Positions 1-5,758 of a DNA stretch of 5,758 bases are shown here, piece after piece. Every line of letters starts with the position of its first letter. Position 1 is the stretch's first letter. The translations under genes were made by a program, and so were the position numbers. Origin of the DNA: Planctomycetota bacterium (GTDB lineage Bacteria > Planctomycetota > Phycisphaerae > UBA1845 > CAIVHJ01); NCBI GenBank assembly GCA_022565195.1, contig JADFJZ010000124.1, forward strand, positions 1 through 5,758, given 5' to 3'. The notes beneath the pieces were generated by a model. The model was not told the origin of the DNA, searched no databases, and was given only the letters and a program-made list of their open reading frames with translations.

Positions 1-345
1 GCGGTTGTGATTGCCGATCCGTGTCACGCCGCCGCCGAGTTCCGTTCCAGTGTGGACCGTCACGCTTTCGCGGAAGTGATTGTCCTCACCGATGGTGAGT
101 TCCGTCTCGCCGCCCTTGAATTTTAGATCCTGCGGGATCTCGCCGATCACGCAGTTGGTGAAGAATCGGCAGTCAGGGCCGACGGTTGTGCGCCCGACGA
201 GGGTCACGCTGTTCTTCAACTCGCACCCGTCGCCCAGCACCACATGCGGGCCGATGTAGCAGTGCGGCCCGACTCGGACGTTTTTGCCCAGGTCGGCGCC
301 TTGCTCGATAACTGCCGTCGGATGAATCATGTCGCGTGCTTTCAT
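1..345 (-). CDS. lpxA: LpxA, acyl-ACP--UDP-N-acetylglucosamine O-acyltransferase (3' end outside window)
   Basis: This is the first enzyme of lipid A synthesis: a cytoplasmic trimer that moves a 3-hydroxyacyl chain from ACP to the 3-OH of UDP-GlcNAc. The 115 visible residues start MKARDMIHPTAVIEQGADLG and show left-handed beta-helix hexapeptide repeats (VRVGPHCYIGPHVVLGDG). They are followed by the family blocks PQDLKF (residues 71-76) and RESVTVHTGT (92-101). Gln72, Asp73 and Lys75 match E. coli Gln73, Asp74 and Lys76, and His98 matches His99. The catalytic base (His125 in E. coli) and the C-terminal helical domain lie beyond the window. One difference from E. coli is Thr after His98 where E. 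coli has Arg. The first ATG overlaps the lpxC-fabZ stop by one base (TAATG), which suggests coupled translation. A second in-frame ATG at 330 gives MIHPTAVI, the more usual LpxA N-terminus, so the start is uncertain by five residues. Confidence 0.95.
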   Translation of the reverse strand, partial: MKARDMIHPTAVIEQGADLGKNVRVGPHCYIGPHVVLGDGCELKNSVTLVGRTTVGPDCRFFTNCVIGEIPQDLKFKGGETELTIGEDNHFRESVTVHTGTELGGGVTRIGNHNR

Positions 346-1664
346 TATTGCCAGGGATCCGCGTCCGCCATCATGAACTTGAGATTGGCTTCGGCGGCGA
401 GCACGTCGCCGACCTTGGCCTTACACCTGACGTGCCCGGTGCGCGATTTGATGCGCAGCGCCTCGACTTCGAGCAACAATTGATCGCCGGGTACGACCGG
501 TCGGCGGAACTTGACCTTGTCGATGCTCAGCAGGACGGCCACCTTGCCCTTGAGTTCCAACTCCTGTGACAGCAGAATGCCCCCCATCTGGGCCAGCGCT
601 TCGAGAATCATCACGCCGGGCATGATCGGCTGGCCGGGGTAGTGCCCCTGAAAGCACGGCTCGTTGCCGGTGACATTTTTGACGCCGACCGCCCGTCTTG
701 TGCCCTCGATTTCAATCACGCGGTCAACCATCAGGAACGGGTAGCGATGCGGCAGGATGCGCCGGATGGCGTGAATGTCCATGACCGGCTTGTCGGCCAG
801 CAGCTTGCGCAGGCGGAGCGCTTTGCGGCGCGCGAGCAACTGCCGAACCAATTCGTGGTTCAGCGCATGGCCGGACTTGCGGGCATAGATCCTGCCGCTG
901 ACGAACTGGCCCAGAAGCGTGAGATCGCCGACCAAATCGAGAATCTTGTGCCGCACGCACTCTTCCGGGAAGCGCAGCTCGTTCTCAATCGGTCCATCGG
1001 CGCCGAATACCACGAGATCCTGATACGACAAATGCATTCCCAGGCCCTGCCTGCGAAGTTCCTCGGCTTCCGCTTCGAGGACGAAGGTGCGCGCGGGTGC
1101 GATTTCCTCAACGAACGACTGTTGCGTAATGCGAATGATGTAGGATTGCCGGCCGATGGGTGTCGCGTCGCCGTAGTCCAGGAAGTAGTGCACTTCCAGG
1201 GCGTCCTCACATCCGGGAATGGGCGGCAGGGCCAGCAGCTCCATGTCGCCTTTCCCCACGCGGATCGTGTCGGGAATGACGAACACTTCCCGTTCGGCTT
1301 CTTGCGGTTCGATTTCGGCTTCCCGGATCATCTCGACGAACGGAGCGCAGCTTCCGTCCAGACCCGGCACTTCGTGGCCGCTCAGCTCGACCTCGATGTT
1401 GTCGATGCCCATGCCCGTGCAGGCCGACAGACAATGTTCGATCGTTTCGATCGCGGCGGTCCCGTTGCGAATCGAAGTGCGGCGGTCGCGCTTGCTGACG
1501 TTCTCCACGCGCGCGGGGATGCGCACCGGATCGGATCCGTTCGACAAATAGAATACGATGCCGGTGTTCGGCTTGGCGGGCTTAAAGCGCATCACCGCGC
1601 GCTCACCCGTGAACAGGCCGCGGCCCGTAATCTCAACTGGTTTCCTGATGGTTTGCTGCTTCAA
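345..1664 (-). CDS. lpxC-fabZ: Bifunctional LpxC-FabZ: UDP-3-O-acyl-GlcNAc deacetylase fused to 3-hydroxyacyl-ACP dehydratase
   Basis: This is a 439-residue fusion of two cytoplasmic enzymes. Residues 1 to about 280 are LpxC, the Zn-dependent deacetylase that commits the cell to lipid A. It opens MKQQTIRKPVEITGRGLFTG, has ETIEH (catalytic Glu76, zinc ligand His77), GMGIDN, RHKILDLVGD (zinc ligands His239 and Asp243, plus Asp247) and GHALNH (His266). These match E. coli Glu78, His79, His238, Asp242, Asp246 and His265. A short basic linker (about 278-294) leads to FabZ from MDIHAIRRILPHRYPFLMVD. FabZ has GHYPGQPIMPG with catalytic His341 and ILEALAQ with Glu355; the spacing of 14 equals that of E. 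coli FabZ His54/Glu68. Both active sites therefore look intact. The start is set at a TTG because homology begins there, no in-frame ATG or GTG is nearby, and anything upstream is lpxD read out of frame. This gives a 32-bp overlap with lpxD and only a weak GGA upstream. Similar fusions are known in Bacteroidetes and some related phyla. Confidence 0.96.
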   Translation of the reverse strand: MKQQTIRKPVEITGRGLFTGERAVMRFKPAKPNTGIVFYLSNGSDPVRIPARVENVSKRDRRTSIRNGTAAIETIEHCLSACTGMGIDNIEVELSGHEVPGLDGSCAPFVEMIREAEIEPQEAEREVFVIPDTIRVGKGDMELLALPPIPGCEDALEVHYFLDYGDATPIGRQSYIIRITQQSFVEEIAPARTFVLEAEAEELRRQGLGMHLSYQDLVVFGADGPIENELRFPEECVRHKILDLVGDLTLLGQFVSGRIYARKSGHALNHELVRQLLARRKALRLRKLLADKPVMDIHAIRRILPHRYPFLMVDRVIEIEGTRRAVGVKNVTGNEPCFQGHYPGQPIMPGVMILEALAQMGGILLSQELELKGKVAVLLSIDKVKFRRPVVPGDQLLLEVEALRIKSRTGHVRCKAKVGDVLAAEANLKFMMADADPWQ

Positions 1665-2682
1665 GCTGTTCGATCCGTTTGCGCAAATTACGAATTTCTT
1701 CCAGCGCCTTCGGTACCCGCCGCGCCGCCAAATGTTCGCGAAAGAACTCGCCCTTTGGTTTCGCCGGGATGCCCAGCACAATCTGCCCGTCTTCCACGTC
1801 GCCCGCGATGCAACTGCACGCCGCCGCCTGGACCTGGCTGCCGATGCGGATATTGTCCTTCACGCCGACCTTGCCGGCCAAGGTGACAAAATCTCCCAAT
1901 TCGGTACTGCCGGCAATGCCGACGTGGGCGACGATGCAGCAATTCTCGCCGATCCTGACGTTATGGGCGATCTGCACCAGATTGTCGATTTTCGTTCCCC
2001 GGCCGATCACTGTTTCGCTGTACTTGCCACGATCGATGCAACTGTTGGCCCCGATCTCCACGTCGTCCTCGATCCGCACCGTTCCGATGTGCGGAATCTT
2101 CCGAAAGCGGGTCTCGTCGAAATTGTAACCAAAACCATCCGCGCCGATGGTGGTGTTTGGATGGATGACCACACGATTGCCGATCCGGCATCTTTCCCGG
2201 ATGACGACGTTCGGCCAGATGGTGCAGTCCTCGCCGATCTGCGTTTCCGCGGCGATGACGGCGCCGGCATGGATCTTCGTGCGTCGCCCGATGGCGACGT
2301 CCCGCTGGATCAGCACCCTCGGGCCGATGGCCGTTTCCTCGCCCAGTGTCACGCCGTCGGCAATCAGGGCGGTCGGGTCGACGCCGACCGGCGGGTGTGG
2401 AAGCGGAGGCATGAAGCACGCCAGCACTTTGGCAATGCCCAATTCCGGCCGGTCGCACACCACGGCAGACAATTGGCCGTTTTCGAGGCCGGAACGGAGG
2501 AGCACCGCGCTGGCTTGGCACTCGCTCAACTGCGCAGCGTGCTGGCGGTCAACTGCCCACGTCAGATCGCCCGGTCCAGCCGACGACAGCGGCGCGACCG
2601 AGCGAATCTCCACAGCGGGGTCGCCGCGGAGTTCACCACCGACGAGTTCGGCAATTTTGCCCAATGTGAGCATTTTGTGCAT
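1633..2682 (-). CDS. lpxD: LpxD, UDP-3-O-(3-hydroxyacyl)glucosamine N-acyltransferase
   Basis: The third lipid A enzyme: it N-acylates UDP-3-O-acyl-glucosamine from 3-hydroxyacyl-ACP in the cytoplasm. At 349 residues it has the usual family length. Residues 1 to about 100 form the N-terminal uridine-binding domain (MLTLGKIAELVGGEL, then SSAGPGDLTWA). From about 101 to 305 there are hexapeptide repeats of the left-handed beta-helix, including GADGFGYNFDE (180-190), CIDRGKY (215-221) and DNLVQIAHNVRIGENC (233-248). His240 in this last block matches catalytic His239 of E. coli. IPAKPKGEF is followed by a charged C-terminal helix (about 324-345), as expected for the trimer. The ATG at 2682 is preferred: GGCGGG stands five bases upstream and it gives the normal length. 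An ATG three codons later (2673) cannot be excluded. A TTG at 2781 would add 33 arginine-rich residues that look unlike protein. The 3' end overlaps lpxC-fabZ by 32 bp. Confidence 0.96.
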   Translation of the reverse strand: MHKMLTLGKIAELVGGELRGDPAVEIRSVAPLSSAGPGDLTWAVDRQHAAQLSECQASAVLLRSGLENGQLSAVVCDRPELGIAKVLACFMPPLPHPPVGVDPTALIADGVTLGEETAIGPRVLIQRDVAIGRRTKIHAGAVIAAETQIGEDCTIWPNVVIRERCRIGNRVVIHPNTTIGADGFGYNFDETRFRKIPHIGTVRIEDDVEIGANSCIDRGKYSETVIGRGTKIDNLVQIAHNVRIGENCCIVAHVGIAGSTELGDFVTLAGKVGVKDNIRIGSQVQAAACSCIAGDVEDGQIVLGIPAKPKGEFFREHLAARRVPKALEEIRNLRKRIEQLEAANHQETS

Positions 2683-2807
2683 GTGTACCCGCCTGTACCC
2701 TGGCAACACGCCGGCACGCCGAGGCCCGCGCGGCATCCGGGCGCACGCCAGCCGATGCCGCCGATCCAGCCGCCTGTTCAAAGCCCACTATCATCCCAAC
2801 TTGCCGT
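2683..2807 (-). other. ompH-lpxD spacer, no supported gene
   Basis: This 125-base GC-rich stretch is the longest non-coding gap in the window. It holds an 8-bp inverted repeat (2730-2737 with 2754-2761) and a GGCGGG that may act as the lpxD ribosome binding site (2688-2693). No T run follows the repeat, and no convincing -35/-10 pair is visible. A 53- to 61-codon frame crosses it into lpxD but has no ribosome binding site and no recognisable protein character. Confidence 0.5.
2730..2761. repeat. 8-bp perfect inverted repeat in the ompH-lpxD spacer
   Basis: The plus strand has gcggcatc at 2730-2737 and its exact complement gatgccgc at 2754-2761, with a 16-base GC-rich loop that can form a small inner stem (GGC/GCC). 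In the transcript this would be a stable hairpin about 48 bases before the lpxD ATG. It lacks a U tract, so it is not a standard terminator. A processing site, a 3' stabiliser for ompH mRNA, or chance in GC-rich DNA are all possible. Confidence 0.4.
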
Positions 2808-3437
2808 CTATTTGGCAAGCTTGATGCTGTCGGCTCCGCCCAGACGGAGGTATTCGTTGTCGAACCGGTCGATGACGAGTTGGGTCAAATCCACCCGAGG
2901 ACTCGCGTAAACCACCTTCTTGGCCAATATCTGGTTGATCAGGACCGCGGCGTCCGGAATGTCAAAATCGACAGGGTTATCGGACAACACGATATCGATG
3001 CCCTGTGACTGGGCCACGTCCTGGCAGGCCTGAGTGACTTGTTTGTAGAGCACCTCGAAATAGCGCTTGCGCTCTCCCGCCAGGCCGCGCTCCTTGTTCC
3101 GGAGCCAATGATCGCCCTGGAGCTTGAGTGTCTCCATCTGCAGAATTCGGTCCTGGTAGTCCGGGCTGTCCTTGGCGAACGCGCCGGAATCGAGTTCCTT
3201 CTGGATCACGTCGATCTTTTCTTTCTTGGCCCTCGCCTCGGCTTCGATTTCCGACTTTCTCTTGCCGAAGATCCGTTCCAGATCCTTCGGCATTTGGGCG
3301 GTCTCGAACACGTGGGTCATGTCCACGACCGCGACGGTCGTTTGGCCGATGGCCGGTTGACCCTGCTGTCCATGAGCGACGGCCAACACCGAGGCGCCGA
3401 GTATCACACCGCACACCAGCGTCGATTTCGTACGCAT
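2808..3437 (-). CDS. ompH: OmpH/Skp-family periplasmic chaperone
   Basis: A 209-residue protein of the Skp family, which in studied members forms a jellyfish-shaped trimer that holds unfolded outer-membrane proteins in the periplasm before BamA inserts them. It begins with a Sec signal peptide: a basic MRTK, the hydrophobic stretch LVCGVILGASVLAVA, and a likely cut after AHG (residue 23). The mature part opens with the family beta strand TTVAVVDMTHVFE (33-45), then has long, highly charged helices rich in Lys, Glu and Arg (about 48-143) that would form the tentacles. It closes with GIDIVLSD (146-153) and KKVVYASPRVDLTQLVIDRF (173-192), which match the C-terminal body of the family. The start is fixed by the signal peptide and a strong AGGAG; a longer frame reaching 3620 runs antisense-free but through the bamA 3' end and has no signal-like start. 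Position right behind bamA supports the role. The family diverges fast, so the assignment rests on layout and end motifs. Confidence 0.9.
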   Translation of the reverse strand: MRTKSTLVCGVILGASVLAVAHGQQGQPAIGQTTVAVVDMTHVFETAQMPKDLERIFGKRKSEIEAEARAKKEKIDVIQKELDSGAFAKDSPDYQDRILQMETLKLQGDHWLRNKERGLAGERKRYFEVLYKQVTQACQDVAQSQGIDIVLSDNPVDFDIPDAAVLINQILAKKVVYASPRVDLTQLVIDRFDNEYLRLGGADSIKLAK

Positions 3438-3489
3438 GATTCTGCTCCTAATTTGAGTATTTAACAGGCGAATGATACCGGAAAGTGGA
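3438..3489 (-). other. bamA-ompH spacer
   Basis: These 52 bases are AT-richer than the flanking genes. Apart from the ompH ribosome binding site I see no hairpin followed by a T run, hence no intrinsic terminator. A TTAAATACT stretch could be read as a loose -10 element, but there is no clear -35. Co-transcription of bamA and ompH is the simplest reading. Confidence 0.5.
3445..3449 (-). promoter_or_regulatory. Shine-Dalgarno of ompH
   Basis: On the minus strand TTAGGAGCAGAATC precedes the ATG at 3437. AGGAG sits seven bases from the start codon, a near-ideal site and by far the strongest ribosome binding site in the window. It decides the ompH start and fits high output of a chaperone needed in large amounts (the expression level is inference). 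Confidence 0.85.
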
Positions 3490-5758
3490 TCAGAAAGTAA
3501 CCCCGATGGCGAAACTGAATGCCTGGGTGTCGTCGTTGGTGTCCTTGGCGATTGGGAAGGCCAAATTGAACTCCAGCGGGATCGGCCCGAAGTAGTTCTC
3601 GATGAAGATGCGCACGCCAAAACCCACCGAAGCCCGCCAGGATGTCAGTTCGAGATCCTCCTCGACCGTGCCCATGTCGGTGAAGACCACGCCCCGCACG
3701 GCTTTGGCGAACATTGGAAAGGAATACTCGGCCCCGGTCAGGAACTTGAATTGCCCGCCGATGCGCTGGTCGTCGTCAAAGAACGGGCCGTCGCGCGGCG
3801 TGACGCCGCGGAAATCAAACCCGCGCAACGATCCCAGTCCGCCGGCGTAGAACCGCTCGAAGACCGGCGCATTGCCGACGATGTAACCCACATCCGCCTT
3901 GAAGCCGAAGACCGACGCACGATCCAAATCATCGACCTTCAGAGTCTTGTACCAGCGATACTTGGCTTGCAGCTTGGCGAACGTGTAGTTGCCGAAAACC
4001 TGCTCATACGACAGCGACAACAGGTCGCCTTTCGTCGGAGAGAAGCGCTGGTCGGTGCGGTTGCGCACCAGTCGTCCCTGGAACGACATGATCAAGCTGT
4101 GGCCTTCGGCGTCGAGAATATCGCGCGCCGGAAACGGTCCCAAATCGTCGATGCCGACGTCTTCCGCACGGAACGACAACTCGCCGGACCAGCCTTTGAA
4201 AAGCCCATCCTCGATCGGCTTGCCCAGGCTCAGAACGGTACCGATCCGCTGTTCGTCGTACTCGATCCGGCCTCGCTGAAACAAGTAAAGACTCGAACCG
4301 AAGCGCAGCGGCCGATCCATGAGATACGGTTCGCGGAAGTCGATCCGGAAGCTGGAGATTTCGGTCCCGGGCGACAGCTCGGCGCGGAAGTACTGCCCCG
4401 CGCCCCGAAACGCCCGGCCTCGCCAGAATTCGCCCCAGCTCCGGGGCCAATCGAAAAGGTCGAAGTTGCGCGACTCGAACGACACGGACCCTGCGATGCC
4501 GCTGTTGCTGCCCACCCCGCCGCCGATCATGAAGCGGGTGGTGTCTTCATTCTCAACCACATCGACGATCACGTCGCGCACGCCGCGCTCATCCCCGACC
4601 GGCGTCACCCGCGCGGACTGAAAAAGGCCGGTCCCGCGAATGTTCTTTTCGCTGTCCGCGATCTTGGTCGTGTCGAACAGCTCTTCGGGAAAGAACAGTA
4701 ATTCGCGGCGAACGACCTTGTCACGGGTTTGCTGATTGCCTCGGAGTTGAATTCGGCCCACGGTGTAGGGCTCGCCCTCCTCGATCGTGAAGGTCAGCAC
4801 GACCTCACCCGCCGCCTCGGTATACGCTCTGGTCGCACGGACCGTCGCGTACAGATAACCCTGCTCACCGAATTGCCGCTTGGTGGTCTCAACGTCTTTG
4901 GTGAGCAGGTCCTGCTGCATGATCTCTCCGGCGCGCAGGCGGATCGCGGTCTGAAGTTCGTCGTGCGACACGGCTGTGTTGCCCTGGAAGCGAATCTCGC
5001 TGATCGTATAGCGCGCCCCTTCCTCGATCAGGAAGACGACGTTCAAATCGCCGACCACGTCCCGCGCTTCCGTTCGATAACCGACACGAGCGTCGAGGAA
5101 TCCCTGATCGCGATAATGCTTCTGCAACAGCGCGGCATCGCGCTCGGCGGCGTCCGGATTGAAATCGCCCGTTCGAAACAGAGGGACGTAAGTCTGGATC
5201 GTGATTTGACTGCGGAGTTCGCGCTTCGACAAAGCGGAATTGCCCTCGAAGATGATCTTCCTGATCCGCACTCGCGGGCCTTCCTCAATGACGAAGATCA
5301 CGCGCTGCTCGTCGCGCAGGCGCTCTTGATCGAGTTGTACGCGCACGTCGGCGTAGCCGGCGTCTTTGTAGCGCTGTTCGATGTCCAGGGCGGCTTGGCG
5401 GGCGCGGAACACATTGAGCGGATCACCGGGCGCCGGCGTCAGGTCTTTCGACAAGTTCCTGTCGGAGAATTTCGTATTGCCGACGAACTCGACCGAGGCA
5501 ATGAGCGGGTACTCTTGGATTTGAATCGCAATGGTGGTTTCGCCTTGTGCGGTGGATGTTTCCGCGCGGACCACCAGAAATTTCCCGGTCCGTCGCAGGC
5601 GGCGCAGGTCTTCATCGAGAACTGTTTGCGAGAAGGGCTGGCCGGCGGCGCTGACCATTTTGTTGCGGCAATACGTCTCGCTGACATTGACCAGGCCTTG
5701 GAATGTGATTTGCTTGATCAGCGAACGCTCTTCACCGCCAGGCGGCGGCAGCTGCGCA
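3490..5758 (-). CDS. bamA: BamA, outer-membrane beta-barrel assembly factor of the Omp85 family (5' end outside window)
   Basis: BamA is the core of the BAM complex, which folds and inserts beta-barrel proteins into the outer membrane. The frame stays open to the window edge, so 755 C-terminal residues are visible and the signal peptide is missing. The ATG at 5658 is internal: in-frame sequence before it (ITFQGLVNVSETY) belongs to the first POTRA. Five POTRA domains follow one another at about residues 13-84, 85-161, 162-247, 249-329 and 330-406, each opening with a strand plus G(N/L) motif (FVGNTKFS, FEGNSALS, FQGNTAVS, LRGNQQTR) and most ending in IEEG. The barrel spans about 408-755. LRGF (644-647) is the Omp85 loop-6 motif (VRGY/F in most members). 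The last residues, FSFAIGVTF, alternate hydrophobics and end in Phe, the classic beta-signal. NFDLFDWP (431-438) and FRGAGQ with a following PG resemble planctomycete BamA. It lies upstream of ompH, 52 bases away. Confidence 0.96.
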   Translation of the reverse strand, partial: AQLPPPGGEERSLIKQITFQGLVNVSETYCRNKMVSAAGQPFSQTVLDEDLRRLRRTGKFLVVRAETSTAQGETTIAIQIQEYPLIASVEFVGNTKFSDRNLSKDLTPAPGDPLNVFRARQAALDIEQRYKDAGYADVRVQLDQERLRDEQRVIFVIEEGPRVRIRKIIFEGNSALSKRELRSQITIQTYVPLFRTGDFNPDAAERDAALLQKHYRDQGFLDARVGYRTEARDVVGDLNVVFLIEEGARYTISEIRFQGNTAVSHDELQTAIRLRAGEIMQQDLLTKDVETTKRQFGEQGYLYATVRATRAYTEAAGEVVLTFTIEEGEPYTVGRIQLRGNQQTRDKVVRRELLFFPEELFDTTKIADSEKNIRGTGLFQSARVTPVGDERGVRDVIVDVVENEDTTRFMIGGGVGSNSGIAGSVSFESRNFDLFDWPRSWGEFWRGRAFRGAGQYFRAELSPGTEISSFRIDFREPYLMDRPLRFGSSLYLFQRGRIEYDEQRIGTVLSLGKPIEDGLFKGWSGELSFRAEDVGIDDLGPFPARDILDAEGHSLIMSFQGRLVRNRTDQRFSPTKGDLLSLSYEQVFGNYTFAKLQAKYRWYKTLKVDDLDRASVFGFKADVGYIVGNAPVFERFYAGGLGSLRGFDFRGVTPRDGPFFDDDQRIGGQFKFLTGAEYSFPMFAKAVRGVVFTDMGTVEEDLELTSWRASVGFGVRIFIENYFGPIPLEFNLAFPIAKDTNDDTQAFSFAIGVTF

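Noticed and set aside
1436..1456. Short direct repeat of ttcgatcg
   Set aside because: It lies within lpxC codons for the ETIEH region and is an ordinary coincidence of codon use, with no further copies in an array.
642..1886. A 414-codon plus-strand frame across lpxC-fabZ
   Set aside because: It is an antisense shadow of a gene with all zinc and catalytic residues in place; it crosses two genes and has no domain I recognise.
2730..2761. Intrinsic terminator after ompH
   Set aside because: The stem is only 8 bp with a 16-base loop and no T run follows on the minus strand.
2683..2781. TTG start that would extend LpxD by 33 residues
   Set aside because: The added residues are mostly Arg, Pro and Ala with no family similarity, and the family N-terminus begins at 2682 or 2673.
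2633..2818. Small protein of 53-61 residues between ompH and lpxD
   Set aside because: It overlaps both neighbours, has no ribosome binding site, and its composition (Ala, Arg, Gly) matches out-of-frame GC-rich DNA.
1558..2910. A 450-codon open frame on the plus strand across lpxD
   Set aside because: It lies antisense to lpxD, whose protein has clear hexapeptide repeats and catalytic His. The plus-strand translation is rich in Asp, Arg and Ala with no recognisable domain, as expected from the complement of GC-rich coding DNA.
3438..3620. N-terminal extension of OmpH up to 3620
   Set aside because: The extension is bamA read out of frame (Ser/Thr/Pro/Arg rich), while the ATG at 3437 has AGGAG at good spacing and opens a signal peptide.
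3472..4701. A 409-codon plus-strand frame across bamA
   Set aside because: Same reasoning: it mirrors the BamA barrel codons, has no ribosome binding site worth naming and no recognisable fold.
5656..5658. ATG as the BamA start
   Set aside because: The frame is open through the window edge and the codons upstream encode the first strand and helix of POTRA 1, so the true start is outside.

Overview
The window is a compact outer-membrane biogenesis cluster read entirely on the minus strand. In transcription order (high to low coordinates) it holds bamA (5' end cut off by the window), ompH/skp, lpxD, a fused lpxC-fabZ gene, and lpxA (3' end cut off). The likely source is a GC-rich Gram-negative bacterium of the Planctomycetota. 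The grounds are the BamA sequence, which has an NFDLFDWP segment followed by an FRGAGQ...PG segment of the type I remember from planctomycete BamA proteins, together with the LpxC-FabZ fusion. Phycisphaerae or a relative is possible, but I cannot fix the class without a search.

Layout: bamA occupies 3490-5758 and encodes five POTRA domains and a complete C-terminal barrel. A 52-nt spacer carrying a strong Shine-Dalgarno leads into ompH (2808-3437), a secreted Skp-like periplasmic chaperone. A 125-nt spacer with an 8-bp inverted repeat separates ompH from lpxD (1633-2682). lpxD overlaps lpxC-fabZ (345-1664) by 32 bp, and lpxC-fabZ appears to begin at TTG. lpxC-fabZ meets lpxA (1-345) in a TAATG stop/start overlap. 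No stretch over 300 bases lacks a gene.

The genes serve one purpose. BamA inserts beta-barrel proteins into the outer membrane, and the Skp-like chaperone carries those clients across the periplasm. LpxA, LpxC and LpxD are the first three enzymes that turn UDP-GlcNAc into UDP-2,3-diacylglucosamine for lipid A. FabZ acts on 3-hydroxyacyl-ACP, the pool from which LpxA and LpxD draw their acyl chains. The order is close to the Escherichia coli bamA-skp-lpxD-fabZ-lpxA order, with an lpxC domain fused in front of fabZ.

All catalytic and metal-binding residues that I can check inside the window are present, and I see no frameshift, mobile element, RNA gene or CRISPR array. I found no convincing undescribed system. 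The points worth a second look are the gene fusion, the overlap with its TTG start, and the structured ompH-lpxD spacer.
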